The notes: generated by a model not told the origin, from the sequence alone. Shown: positions 10,831-19,292, counted from the stretch's first letter. The stretch: 64,000 nt of DNA from Sinorhizobium saheli (GCF_001651875.1 NZ_LNQB01000078.1:366-64365); one strand, 5' to 3'. Translations and numbers: made by a program.

Positions 10831-12105
10831 TCAACTCTTATCCAGACCGTAGGCGGAATGCAAAGTGCGAACCGCCAATTCGGCGTAAGGGCCGTCGATC
10901 AGGATGGAAATCTTGATCTCGGAGGTGGTGATCGCCTTGATGTTGATGCCCTTCTCGGCGAGCGCGCGGAAGGCGGAGGCGGCAACGCCGGCGTGGCTGC
11001 GCATACCGATGCCGATGACCGATACCTTGACGAGCCCCGATTCCGACTGGGCGACGTCGTAGCCGATCTTCTCCTTGTTTTCGGAGAGCACCTTCAGCGC
11101 CTTGCTGACGTCGCCGGAAGGCACGGTGAAGGTCATGTCGGTCTTGGAGCCGTCCTCCGAGATGTTCTGCACGATCATGTCGACGTTGATGTGCGCCTCG
11201 GCGAGCGGCCCGAAGATCGCGGCGGAGACGCCCGGCCGGTCGGCCAGGCGGCGCAGCGAGATCTGGGCTTCATCCTTGGCATAGGCGATGCCGGTTACGA
11301 CTTCCTGTTCCACGATCTCATCCTCATCACAAATCAGCGTTCCGGGCGGGTTCAGAAGGTCACCCATGCCCGGCGCATCGGGATCCTCGAAAGACGAGCG
11401 CACGAACGTGCGCACCTTGTGCACCATGGCGAGCTCGACCGAGCGAACCTGCAGCACCTTGGCGCCGAGGGAGGCCATTTCCAGCATTTCCTCGAAGGCG
11501 ATCTTTTTCAATCGCCGCGCCTTCGGCTCGATGCGCGGGTCGGTCGTGTAGACGCCGTCGACGTCGGTGTAGATATCGCAGCGGTCGGCCTTGACGGCGG
11601 CGGCGATGGCGACGGCGGAGGTATCCGAGCCGCCGCGGCCGAGGGTGGCGAGGCGGTTGTCGGGACCGAGGCCCTGGAAGCCGGCGACGACCGCCACCTG
11701 CCCCTCGCCCATGCGGCGGATGATGTCGGCGCCATCGATGTCGAGGATGCGGGCCGCGCCATGGGCGTTGTCGGTCTTGATCGGGAGCTGCCAGCCCTGC
11801 CAGGAGCGGGCGTTGATGCCCATCGACTGCAGCGCGATCGCCAGCAGGCCGGAGGTGACCTGCTCGCCGGAGGCGACCACGGCGTCATATTCGCGCGCAT
11901 CGTAGAAGGGCGCGCTCGAACCGGCGACCTTCGGCATGTTCTCGACCCAGCCGACGAGCTCGTTGGTCTTGCCGGACATGGCCGAGACGACGACCGCCAC
12001 TTCGTGGCCGGCGTCGACTTCGCGTTTCACATGGCGGGCGACATTGTGGATGCGGTTCAAATCTGCGACGGAAGTCCCGCCGAATTTCATCACGATGCGT
12101 GCCAT
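10831..12105 (-). CDS. lysC: Aspartate kinase
   Basis: 424 residues from MARIVMKFGGTSV; a 25-residue upstream extension was rejected because the KFGGTS motif belongs at the extreme N-terminus. It phosphorylates aspartate, the first step toward lysine, threonine, methionine and diaminopimelate for peptidoglycan. Catalytic domain about 1-240, then two ACT domains (about 265-420) that normally mediate feedback inhibition. Monocistronic in appearance. lysA, the last lysine-pathway gene, is also in this window (43916) but unlinked. Confidence 0.96.
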   Translation of the reverse strand: MARIVMKFGGTSVADLNRIHNVARHVKREVDAGHEVAVVVSAMSGKTNELVGWVENMPKVAGSSAPFYDAREYDAVVASGEQVTSGLLAIALQSMGINARSWQGWQLPIKTDNAHGAARILDIDGADIIRRMGEGQVAVVAGFQGLGPDNRLATLGRGGSDTSAVAIAAAVKADRCDIYTDVDGVYTTDPRIEPKARRLKKIAFEEMLEMASLGAKVLQVRSVELAMVHKVRTFVRSSFEDPDAPGMGDLLNPPGTLICDEDEIVEQEVVTGIAYAKDEAQISLRRLADRPGVSAAIFGPLAEAHINVDMIVQNISEDGSKTDMTFTVPSGDVSKALKVLSENKEKIGYDVAQSESGLVKVSVIGIGMRSHAGVAASAFRALAEKGINIKAITTSEIKISILIDGPYAELAVRTLHSAYGLDKS

Positions 12106-12272
12106 TTCGCCTCTACCGTACCAACAAGTTTGCGCCGCCGCGCGGGACAAGATACGCACCGACCGGCGCCTGACGATCAAAAAGCTTTGAGAGACTTCTC
12201 GGACATCGGTCGCTTCGGGCGCGGAAAGTCGCGGCGTCTCTTAGCGGATCAGGGGGCGGCGTGCAATGGCCG

Positions 12273-12833
12273 TCAATCCGGCGGCCGGGCGATCAGGCAG
12301 GCGACCTCGCAGCCCTCGACCGCTCCGACCAGCCTCGCCTCCACCCCCCACCCGCTGCTGCCTAAGCCCGATTCGAGCCGCAACAGGATCTCGGCTGCCG
12401 AGCGCGACGGCTCGTCGTGAAAGAGAAACAGCCGGCCTGCCGGCGACAGGTGCTGGCGAAGAGTCGCAAGTTCGCTCGCGGGATCGCTGCGCGCAAAGAC
12501 GCCGACCCGCACGGCGAAAGCCTTGTCGAAGCAGGCGCTGGCGAGTTCGAGCCCTGCAAGCTCCGCGACGCGGAACTCCGCCCGGCCGGACGCGACATGA
12601 TCGGCGTTTCGCCGCCGCGCCGCCTCGATCATCGCCGCCGAGCGATCGATCGCGATGAGGCGGCCATCGACGAGGCGGTCGCAAACCAACCCGGCGGCGA
12701 CCCCATGTCCGCAGCCGATCTCGAGAATGTGCTCGGATTGCCTGGGCGAAAGCACCTCCACCGCCCAGCCCAGTCGATCATGTGCCATCGCCATTTCCCC
12801 GAGCCTGCCCATCCGCGGCGCGATCGATAGCAT
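12273..12833 (-). CDS. Class I SAM-dependent methyltransferase
   Basis: 186 residues from MLSIAPRMGRLG. Motif I ILEIGCGHG (about residues 37-45) binds S-adenosylmethionine; an acidic residue at the end of strand 2 (AIDRS) and a conserved post-strand-4 region are also visible. Substrate unknown. The open frame continues far upstream, but that part is antisense to the RibD-like gene. It lies between lysC and ubiG, which I remember as close neighbours in related genomes, so it may be an accessory insertion. An alternative start near 12918 cannot be excluded. Confidence 0.75.
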   Translation of the reverse strand: MLSIAPRMGRLGEMAMAHDRLGWAVEVLSPRQSEHILEIGCGHGVAAGLVCDRLVDGRLIAIDRSAAMIEAARRRNADHVASGRAEFRVAELAGLELASACFDKAFAVRVGVFARSDPASELATLRQHLSPAGRLFLFHDEPSRSAAEILLRLESGLGSSGWGVEARLVGAVEGCEVACLIARPPD

Positions 12834-12854
12834 GAATCCGCTCGTCCGGCCACA

Positions 12855-12874
12855 TTCAATGATTTCGAATTGAA
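12855..12874. promoter_or_regulatory. Inverted repeat in a divergent promoter region
   Basis: TTCAAT (12855-12860) and ATTGAA (12869-12874) form 6-bp arms around an 8-base centre in the 120-base gap between the divergent methyltransferase and RibD-like genes. It could be an operator serving both. No family is assigned. Confidence 0.3.
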
Positions 12875-12953
12875 ACCACTTGTAAATCGAAAGCAGATTT
12901 GGCATTCTGATCGTCATGGCGGAACTGCAACACCGTCCGAAGGGAGGAGAGCA

Positions 12954-13499
12954 ATGCGCAAAGTCATCATGTGGGACATGGTCAGTGTCGATGGTTTCTT
13001 CGAGGCGCCGGGCCATGACATCAGCTGGTTCGTCTTCGAGGAGGAGCTCGCCGCCTATATCGGCGAGACGCAGCGCGATGCCGGCACGCTGCTCTTCGGC
13101 CGCGTGACATATGAGATGATGGCGGCCTACTGGCCCTCGGCCGAGGGAGAGATCGCGACTTTCATGAACGGCGTCGAGAAGTTCGTCTTTTCGAGGACGC
13201 TCACAGGCGCAGAGTGGAACAACACGACGCTCGTTACCGGCGATGCCGTCGCCGAAGTGGAGCGCCTGAAGCAGCGCGAGGGCGGGACGATCTTCATCTT
13301 CGGCAGCGCCGACTTCGCCGCCACGCTGACGGCAAAGGGATTGGTCGACGAATATCGCATCGGCATCAATCCGGTGCTCCTCGGCAAGGGCATGCCGCTT
13401 TTCCAGAATATCCCAGAGCGCACCAAGCTCAACCTCACCCATGTCCGGCCGCTTAAATCCGGCGTCGTCATCCTCCATTATCAACCTGCGGACGCCTGA
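12954..13499 (+). CDS. Dihydrofolate reductase / RibD C-terminal family protein
   Basis: 181 residues; the start at 12954 follows a good ribosome-binding site (AGGGAGGAGA). The start MRKVIMWDMVSVDGFFE, a middle MMAAYWPSAEGE-type segment and the late FIFGSADFAATL / GLVDEYRI segments fit the YyaP/RibD_C reductase superfamily, NAD(P)H-dependent enzymes of mostly unknown substrate. It is divergent from the methyltransferase gene and upstream of ubiG. This is not true DHFR or riboflavin-pathway RibD: the family is often an uncharacterised single-domain relative. Confidence 0.85.
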   Translation: MRKVIMWDMVSVDGFFEAPGHDISWFVFEEELAAYIGETQRDAGTLLFGRVTYEMMAAYWPSAEGEIATFMNGVEKFVFSRTLTGAEWNNTTLVTGDAVAEVERLKQREGGTIFIFGSADFAATLTAKGLVDEYRIGINPVLLGKGMPLFQNIPERTKLNLTHVRPLKSGVVILHYQPADA

Positions 13500-13625
13500 A
13501 CGGGGGCACAGCAGGTCTTGCAACCCTTGACATCGGCGCCCTATCGTCCGACTTCACGACGGGAACGGTGAAGGTCCCGCATGGGCGCACCTCATCCGCT
13601 GGACGAAAGGGCTAAGGAGGCTCCG

Positions 13626-14372
13626 ATGAGCGAGACGGCACGCACGACGATCGACCAGAGCGAGGTTGACCGCTTTTCGGCGATGGCCGCCGAGTGGTGG
13701 GATCCGACCGGCAAGTTCCGCCCGCTGCACAAGTTCAATCCGGTGCGCCTCGCCTATATCCGCGACAAGGCTTCGGAGCATTTCGGCCGCGACCCCAGGA
13801 GCCCGCAGCCGCTCAAAGGCTTGCGGCTGCTCGATATCGGCTGCGGCGGCGGTCTGCTCTCGGAGCCCATGGCACGCATGGGCGCGGACGTGCTCGGGGC
13901 GGACGCTTCCGAAAGGAACATCGGCATCGCCAGGACGCATGCGGCCGGCAGCGGCGTCAGCGTCGACTATCGCGCTGTCACGGCGGAGGCGCTCGCCGAG
14001 GCCGGCGAGAGCTTCGACATCGTCCTCAACATGGAAGTCGTCGAACATGTCGCCGATGTCGACTTCTTCATGACGACCTGCGCCCACATGGTGCGACCGG
14101 GCGGGCTGATGTTCGTGGCGACGATAAACCGTACGCTCAAAGCCGCGGCGCTGGCGATCTTCGCCGCGGAAAACGTACTGCGCTGGCTGCCGCGCGGCAC
14201 GCATCAATACGACAAGCTGGTCCGCCCGGAGGAATTGGAGAAGCCGCTTCAGGCGAGCGGCCTGGAAGTGACCGACCGCACCGGCGTCTTCTTCAATCCG
14301 CTCGCCAATCAGTGGAACCTGTCGCGGGACATGGACGTCAACTACATGATCGTCGCCAGGCGGCCGCTGTGA
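13626..14372 (+). CDS. ubiG: Ubiquinone biosynthesis O-methyltransferase UbiG
   Basis: 248 residues from [17 protein letters not shown], preceded by an AAGGAGG-type site (13613-13621); a 15-residue extension was trimmed. UbiG performs both O-methylations of the ubiquinone ring at the membrane. Motif [14 protein letters not shown] (near residue 74) and the [20 protein letters not shown]-terminal block are diagnostic. It is followed by an NTF2-like gene 31 bases downstream, which may be cotranscribed. Confidence 0.95.
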   Translation: MSETARTTIDQSEVDRFSAMAAEWWDPTGKFRPLHKFNPVRLAYIRDKASEHFGRDPRSPQPLKGLRLLDIGCGGGLLSEPMARMGADVLGADASERNIGIARTHAAGSGVSVDYRAVTAEALAEAGESFDIVLNMEVVEHVADVDFFMTTCAHMVRPGGLMFVATINRTLKAAALAIFAAENVLRWLPRGTHQYDKLVRPEELEKPLQASGLEVTDRTGVFFNPLANQWNLSRDMDVNYMIVARRPL

Positions 14373-14403
14373 GAGAATAGGCCCCCTGGACGGAGGCGGG
14401 CGA

Positions 14404-14775
14404 ATGGATATCCGGTCGACACTGAAAGCGCTCTGCGAGGCCTTCAACGCGCACGATCTCGATCGCGTCATGGCGTTCTTTGCCGACGATTGTGTCCTGG
14501 AGATGCCCCGGGGAAGCAACCCTTGGGGTTCTCGTTTCGAGGGCAAGCAGGAGGTGCGGGACGCGCTGGCGAAACGCTTTGAAGGCTTGCCGGACGTCCA
14601 CTACGGTGACGACGAGCATTTCGTGGACCCCGCTGCCGGCACCGGCATCTCGAAATGGACTCTCACGGGCACGACCCGCCAGGGGACGAGAGTGGAGGTC
14701 CGCGGTTGCGACTTCTACACGTTCCGCGGCGACAAGGTGATCCGCAAGGACTCCTACTGGAAAATAGTGGAGTAA
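14404..14775 (+). CDS. SnoaL/NTF2-like family protein
   Basis: 123 residues, a single cone-shaped alpha+beta barrel domain. The pattern LCEAFNAHDLDRVMAFFADDCVLEMP at the start and TFRGDKVIRKDSYWKIVE at the end are typical of SnoaL-like proteins, which include small isomerases, cyclases and ligand-binding proteins. No catalytic assignment is possible. It lies 31 bases after ubiG in the same direction and converges with the DUF1178 gene. Confidence 0.75.
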   Translation: MDIRSTLKALCEAFNAHDLDRVMAFFADDCVLEMPRGSNPWGSRFEGKQEVRDALAKRFEGLPDVHYGDDEHFVDPAAGTGISKWTLTGTTRQGTRVEVRGCDFYTFRGDKVIRKDSYWKIVE

Positions 14776-14806
14776 GGCCCGAGATACGTCCGGCCGGACG
14801 CGCTTC

Positions 14807-15235
14807 TCAATTGGTGTCGTCCGGGAGCACCGGCAGCGGCGCGATCTCGATGCCTTCCTCGAGCAGCGCAACCGCCTCGTCCGCTGTCGCCTTGCCGATC
14901 AGGCCGCGCTGCTCGGCCTCGCCGTAATGGATCTTGCGTGCCTCTTCCGGAAAGCGCTCGCCGACATCCTCCGCGTTCTCGCGGATCGATTTCACCAGTT
15001 CACGCAGCCTGGCGATCGTTTCCTTCTGCGCCTGGTCCATCACCAGCGCCTGCCGCGCCTCCTTCTTGCGCGCGGTCGCGACGGCCGGCACCATCAATTG
15101 CTTGCTGACGGAAGCGGACCCGCAGGTGGGACAGGCGATCAGGCCTCTTTCGACCTGCCCGTCGAAATCATTGCTCGAGGAAAACCAGCCTTCGAAGCCG
15201 TGGCCCTTGTCACAGGAGAGATTGTAGCGGATCAA
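14807..15235 (-). CDS. DUF1178 family protein
   Basis: 142 residues. The N-terminal CDKGHGFEGWF and CPTCGSASVSKQLM segments give Cys residues in a zinc-ribbon-like arrangement, and the C-terminal half is helical and acidic. Widespread in alpha- and betaproteobacteria, function unknown. Its start overlaps the stop of the upstream nitrilase-family gene by 4 bases (ATGA), so it is translationally coupled to it. Confidence 0.9.
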   Translation of the reverse strand: MIRYNLSCDKGHGFEGWFSSSNDFDGQVERGLIACPTCGSASVSKQLMVPAVATARKKEARQALVMDQAQKETIARLRELVKSIRENAEDVGERFPEEARKIHYGEAEQRGLIGKATADEAVALLEEGIEIAPLPVLPDDTN

Positions 15236-16089
15236 GCTGCAACGCCTCCTTTCCCAGCCGGGACCACTTCATCGAGGACAAAACTGCGGGCGTTCCGGAG
15301 ATTGGGGATCTTCGCCCGAGCCGCATGCACAGCCGCCACATCGATTTCAGCGATGACGAGCCCTTCGCCGGTCGGACCGGCCGCGGCCAGCACCCTGCCC
15401 CAGGGGTCGATGATTATCGAGTGGCCGAAGGTCTCGCGGCCATCCTCGTGCTTGCCGGCCTGCGCGGCGGCAATGACGAAAAGGCCGTTTTCGATGGCCC
15501 GGGCGCGCAGCAGGATCTCCCAATGCGCCTCGCCGGTCTGCCGCGTGAACGCCGCCGGCACCGACATGATTTCCGCTCCGGCCACCGCCTGCTGGCGGAA
15601 AAGCTCGGGAAACCGGACATCGTAGCAGATGGCAAAGCCGAGCTTGCCGAAGGGAAGGTCGGCTGTCCGGGCCGTGTCGCCCGGGCGATAGGCGGCACTT
15701 TCCCGCCAGCTTTCGCCGTTCTCGAGGTCCACATCGAACATATGGATCTTGTCGTAGTCGCAGATCTTGCCGCCATCCGGTCCGAACAGGACGCCGCGGT
15801 TGGCGATCTTGCCGTCGGCAAGCGCGATCGGCGTCGAGCCGACATGCAGATAGATGCCGAGTTCGCCGGCAAGTCGCGCGGCCTCCCGGAGGATGAGGTC
15901 GCCCGCCTCGTCCTGCAATATCGCGCGCAGCCCTGCCCGGTCGCGCTGGACCGCGCCGGTCATTTCCGGCGTCTGGATGTAGGTCGCGCCCTGCGAGGCC
16001 GCCTCGCGCACCAACCGAGCCATCGTCTCCGCGTTCCTCGCCGGATCGACGCCGGAGCACATCTGGACGGCAGCAGCCTTGAACGTCAT
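15232..16089 (-). CDS. Nitrilase-superfamily carbon-nitrogen hydrolase
   Basis: 285 residues from MTFKAAAVQMCSG; a 34-residue upstream extension was rejected. The catalytic triad is recognisable: Glu in QTPEMTG, Lys in DKIHMFD and Cys in FAICYDVRFPELF. It belongs to the Nit1/Nit2-like branch, some members of which repair deaminated glutathione; that role is suggested but not shown by the adjacent glutaredoxin gene. Order on the minus strand is comF, grxC, nitrilase, DUF1178, which looks like one operon. Confidence 0.9.
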   Translation of the reverse strand: MTFKAAAVQMCSGVDPARNAETMARLVREAASQGATYIQTPEMTGAVQRDRAGLRAILQDEAGDLILREAARLAGELGIYLHVGSTPIALADGKIANRGVLFGPDGGKICDYDKIHMFDVDLENGESWRESAAYRPGDTARTADLPFGKLGFAICYDVRFPELFRQQAVAGAEIMSVPAAFTRQTGEAHWEILLRARAIENGLFVIAAAQAGKHEDGRETFGHSIIIDPWGRVLAAAGPTGEGLVIAEIDVAAVHAARAKIPNLRNARSFVLDEVVPAGKGGVAA

Positions 16090-16197
16090 CGCTCTTTTCT
16101 CCCGCACAAAACCTTCGGATCGAACGACCCGGCCCGCATCATGCAACGCTGTCCGATAGGCAGGCCATCGAAGGCCGGCCCCCCGCTTCATCCGGCG

Positions 16198-16455
16198 TCA
16201 GGCAGCAAGCAACTGGTCGAGCTTGCCGGCACGATCGAGCGCATGCAGATCGTCGCAGCCACCGACGGGAACGTCATTGATGATGATTTGCGGGAAGGTC
16301 CTGCCGCCCTTGGACCTTTCGACCATCTCCTGGCGAAGCGCCGGATCATAGGTGGCGTCATGCTCGATGAAGTCGACGCCCTTGCTTTCCAGAAGTCTTT
16401 TCGCTCTCGTGCAATAGCCGCAGAGCTGACGCGTATAGATGACGACCGAAGCCAT
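16198..16455 (-). CDS. grxC: Glutaredoxin 3
   Basis: 85 residues from MASVVIYTR. The dithiol active site CGYC (residues 12-15 region), the TFPQIIIND cis-Pro segment and GGCDDLHAL glutathione-binding stretch are all present. It reduces disulfides and glutathione mixed disulfides in the cytoplasm using glutathione. It sits between comF (upstream, 47-base gap) and the nitrilase-family gene. Confidence 0.93.
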   Translation of the reverse strand: MASVVIYTRQLCGYCTRAKRLLESKGVDFIEHDATYDPALRQEMVERSKGGRTFPQIIINDVPVGGCDDLHALDRAGKLDQLLAA

Positions 16456-16502
16456 GCTCTCCAATTTGCTCCTTCACCGGCCACCTTGCCGGACGTTTTT
16501 TG

Positions 16503-17294
16503 TCATATAGGACCGGACAGGGCTCTTGCAAAGGTCAAAACCGTGACGTCTGCCGCCCCCGCCCGCTTGAGCGCGCGCGTCGCGGCCGCGACCGTTGCAC
16601 CGGTCGTGTAGACGTCATCGACCAGGACGATGCGTTTCCCGGCGAGGTCTTGCCTGGCACCCGCGGGAACGGCAAAGGCGCCGCGCACGTTCTCCTCGCG
16701 TGCCCTGGCGCCGAGGCCGACCTGGCGGCTCGTGCGCTTGACGCGGCGAAGCGCGTCCGGGCGATAGGGCCTTGCCGACAGTTCCGCGATGAAGCGAGCG
16801 AGTTCCGCGGCCTGGTTGAACTTTCGCCGCCAGAGGCGGAACGCATGCAGCGGAACGGGCACGATCATGTCTGCGGCCGTCACGGCACCCTCGCTGGCGC
16901 GCACCATCCATTCGGCCATCATGGGGGCGAGATCGGTGCGGTCGCGGTATTTCAGGCCATGCACGAGATCGCGGGCGATGCCCTCGTGAACCGCGACGGA
17001 GCGCAGCCGGTCGAAGGCCGGCGGATCGGCGATCGCCTCGGGCGAAACGGCACCCGCGCCCGGGTCAAAAGCGAAGGGCGAACCCAGCACCTCGCAATAG
17101 GGACGTTCGATCAGCCGCATGCCGGCCCAGCAGGCGGGGCAGACAGCGCGCGCGCCGGCCGTCAGCCGGCCGCAGCCGCAACAGACGGGTGGAAAAACGA
17201 TGTCGAGCGCTTCGGCCCCAAGCCGGCCGACGAGCGCCGCCCAGCGCCCGATCGACCGGAGCCAGATGCTATTTCTCGGTTCCTCTGGTTCCAT
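16503..17294 (-). CDS. ComF family phosphoribosyltransferase-like protein
   Basis: 263 residues. A four-cysteine zinc-binding cluster near the N-terminus (CCGCG...CPAC, about residues 38-60) precedes a type I phosphoribosyltransferase fold with the PRPP loop IVLVDDVYTTGAT near residue 225. ComF proteins support DNA uptake in naturally competent bacteria; in rhizobia the role is unclear. First gene of the comF-grxC-nitrilase-DUF1178 set and divergent from the methyltransferase gene at 17354 with a 59-base gap. Confidence 0.9.
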   Translation of the reverse strand: MEPEEPRNSIWLRSIGRWAALVGRLGAEALDIVFPPVCCGCGRLTAGARAVCPACWAGMRLIERPYCEVLGSPFAFDPGAGAVSPEAIADPPAFDRLRSVAVHEGIARDLVHGLKYRDRTDLAPMMAEWMVRASEGAVTAADMIVPVPLHAFRLWRRKFNQAAELARFIAELSARPYRPDALRRVKRTSRQVGLGARAREENVRGAFAVPAGARQDLAGKRIVLVDDVYTTGATVAAATRALKRAGAADVTVLTFARALSGPI

Positions 17295-17353
17295 AAGGTT
17301 GACTTTGCCCGCGTCCGGGTCTCTCTCACATCGACGATTCCGGAGAGAGTATC

Positions 17354-18253
17354 GTGGAAATCATCTTTGACCAGAGCCTCGTCGAGGCGCATCGCCGCCG
17401 CGCGCTTCGCCGTGGAGACAGGAAGGCGACCTTTCTGCTCGACATCGTCGCGCAGGAACTGGCCGATCGCGTCGGCGTCGTCGAACGGCACTTCGACAGC
17501 GCAATGGAACTGCACGGCTATACCGGCATCACCGCGCGCTTGCTCGCCGAAACCGGCAAGGTCGGAACCATCGAGCGCGTCGAGACGGACGAAACCTTCG
17601 GCTCGGCCGACAGCCCGGTTACGACGGCGCCGCTCGAGAGCATCCCTGCTGAACCGCAGTCTCTCAATCTCATCGTCTCGCCGCTGTCGCTGCACCTCAC
17701 CAACGACACGCCGGGCATCTTCATCCAGGCGCGCCGGGCCCTGAAGCCCGACGGACTGTTCCTCGCTGCCATTCCCGGCAGCGGCACGCTGCAGGAGCTT
17801 CGCGAGGCGCTTCTCGCCGCCGAAGCGGAGCTCACGGGCGGCGCGAGCCCGAGGGTGATCCCCTTTGCCGACGTGCGCGACATCGGCGCGCTCCTGCAGC
17901 GGGCGGGCTTTGCCCTGCCGGTGGCGGATGCCGAGACCTATACGGTGCGCTACGATTCGCTCTTCGGCCTGGTCAGGGACCTGCGGGCGATGGGCATGAC
18001 CAACCCGCTCGCCTCGCGCAATCGCAAGCCGATGCCGAAGCACTTCTTCCTCAGGGCCGCCGAGATCTACGCCGAGCGCTTTTCCGATCCGGACGGCCGC
18101 GTCCGCGCCACCTTCTCGGTCATCTATGTTTCGGGATGGGCGCCGCACGAGAGCCAGCAGAAGCCGCTCAAGCCCGGTTCGGCGAAGCAGAGATTGTCGG
18201 ATGCGCTCGGCGTGAAGGAACACCCCCTGAAGGACCCCGGCAATCGATCGTGA
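17354..18253 (+). CDS. SAM methyltransferase-like protein (NDUFAF5/BioC-like branch)
   Basis: 299 residues. The opening MEIIFDQSLVEAHRRRAL and the central FIQARRALKPDGLFLAAIPG, a typical post-motif segment, match the methyltransferase family related to mitochondrial complex I assembly factor NDUFAF5. Where motif I (DLGxGxG) is expected the sequence reads MELHGYTGITARLL, so the usual acidic-glycine loop is altered, which may affect cofactor binding. Substrate unknown. Divergent from comF; a repeat-rich region follows it. Confidence 0.8.
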   Translation: MEIIFDQSLVEAHRRRALRRGDRKATFLLDIVAQELADRVGVVERHFDSAMELHGYTGITARLLAETGKVGTIERVETDETFGSADSPVTTAPLESIPAEPQSLNLIVSPLSLHLTNDTPGIFIQARRALKPDGLFLAAIPGSGTLQELREALLAAEAELTGGASPRVIPFADVRDIGALLQRAGFALPVADAETYTVRYDSLFGLVRDLRAMGMTNPLASRNRKPMPKHFFLRAAEIYAERFSDPDGRVRATFSVIYVSGWAPHESQQKPLKPGSAKQRLSDALGVKEHPLKDPGNRS

Positions 18254-18273
18254 CTTGACCCTCGCCTCGGCAC

Positions 18274-18480
18274 CTCCAGCACCGCGCATCTTATCGAACG
18301 CAAAGGTCGCTGGCGCACTTTGTATCGCTGCATGCCTTTGTCCTTAGAGCCGGATGCGCTCACATGCGTTCGCACCGCCGCTCTATCTGCTTGTTTTTGC
18401 CGCATTTGTGCGACGTCAGGTGTTTTCACCTGACTGCAAGATGCTCAAGATCGAGGTCGATTCAAGGAGACATGTAGTCG
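18274..18480 (+). repeat. RIME-like repeat interrupted by a second repeat
   Basis: The first palindrome (18274-18320) and left arm of the second (GCTGCATGCCTTTGTCCTTA, 18328-18347) are separated from the right arm (GATTCAAGGAGACATGTAG, about 18459-18477) by roughly 100 bases of a different repeat (18345-18447). Other copies have the two arms adjacent, so this is a mosaic or nested copy. Confidence 0.6.
18345..18447 (+). repeat. Second intergenic repeat type (18345 copy)
   Basis: Contains CGGATGCGCTCACATGCGTT, TGTTTTTGCCGCATT and CGACGTCAGGTG...CACCTGACTGCA, which recur nearly base for base at 60687-60790. An internal palindrome TCAGGTGTTTTCACCTGA is present. It is embedded in the RIME-like element at 18274-18480. 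Confidence 0.65.
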
Positions 18481-18481
18481 T

Positions 18482-18655
18482 TCAGACCCAGGCGCCCTCG
18501 ATCGTTTCCGAGATGAAGGTCAGGACGTCGAGCAGGGCATTTGAGGCATTCTGGAAGCCCACGAGCAGCGCAACGGTGATCACTGCCGCGATTAGACCGT
18601 ATTCCACGGCGGTGGCGCCTTCACGGTTGCAAAGCAGACTTCTCAGCACGTCCAT
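18482..18655 (-). CDS. Flp/Fap-type IVb pilin, orphan
   Basis: 57 residues, below the length of most listed open frames. The translation starts MDVLRSLLCNREGATAVEY and continues into GLIAAVITVALLVGF. The G|ATAVEYGLIAA segment is the class IVb prepilin cleavage and assembly signature: processing by a TadV/CpaA-type peptidase after Gly13 would expose the hydrophobic helix. Flp pilins form thin adhesion pili built by the tad/cpa apparatus, yet no tad or cpa gene is in this window, so this is an orphan pilin locus. It sits right after the mosaic repeat. Confidence 0.8.
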   Translation of the reverse strand: MDVLRSLLCNREGATAVEYGLIAAVITVALLVGFQNASNALLDVLTFISETIEGAWV

Positions 18656-18735
18656 TCGTCCTCCAGCGCCCGCACTGCGGGTGTCCCTGACTTAGGAGCA
18701 GAAGACGTCAGTGCCTCAGGGGCGCTTGGTTCCGC

Positions 18736-19056
18736 TCAGCACCCGCTCTTGCTGCCGTCGGCATCGATGATGCAGACGGCGCCCGGCATCTCCTGCAGCA
18801 CGCTGCGGCGCACGGTGTAGCGCTTGGCCGTGCCGCCCGAAGGAATCGAGCCGGTCGAAATGTTGTCGTAATCGATCGGCGTGTTCGCCAGCATCCGCTT
18901 GTCCTTCTTCGAAGACAGCATCGGCGTCAGGATCAGCGTCAACGCGATCACCGCCGTTCCGAACAGCAGCGACAGATTGAGCACGCCTGTCCGGCGGGAC
19001 TGGCTCGTCACCAGATCCTTGTCCTGAACCGTCCTCCAGAAATCCTCGTCCACCAT
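18736..19056 (-). CDS. Small single-pass membrane protein, unknown function
   Basis: 106 residues from MVDEDFWRTVQDKD; the open frame extends to 19377 but the upstream part has no protein-like character. One hydrophobic helix at about residues 24-44 (VLNLSLLFGTAVIALTLILT), then a short periplasmic or cytoplasmic tail with two Cys near the C-terminus (GAVCIIDADGSKSGC). It lies 80 bases upstream (on the minus strand) of the Flp pilin gene. I recognise no domain. A pilus-related role is only a guess from proximity. Confidence 0.65.
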   Translation of the reverse strand: MVDEDFWRTVQDKDLVTSQSRRTGVLNLSLLFGTAVIALTLILTPMLSSKKDKRMLANTPIDYDNISTGSIPSGGTAKRYTVRRSVLQEMPGAVCIIDADGSKSGC

Positions 19057-19292
19057 CCCAGCCTCATGAAACACGCATAGAGCAGCGAGCGAAAGCACCC
19101 TTCCCAAGCTTCGACCGGCCCACCTGCCCGAAACGGCGCCATCGAGATCGAAAGCGCCGAAACTGATAGGCTCCATTCTGTCCGAGGGTGATAAACGTTT
19201 GATTAATGAATCTTCGAATTTACAGGGTATTGAAGGCCGGAAGCGGGCGTTCCGCCGGTCCCGGAGAAATCGCCCCCGCGGAATGTCGTCGT

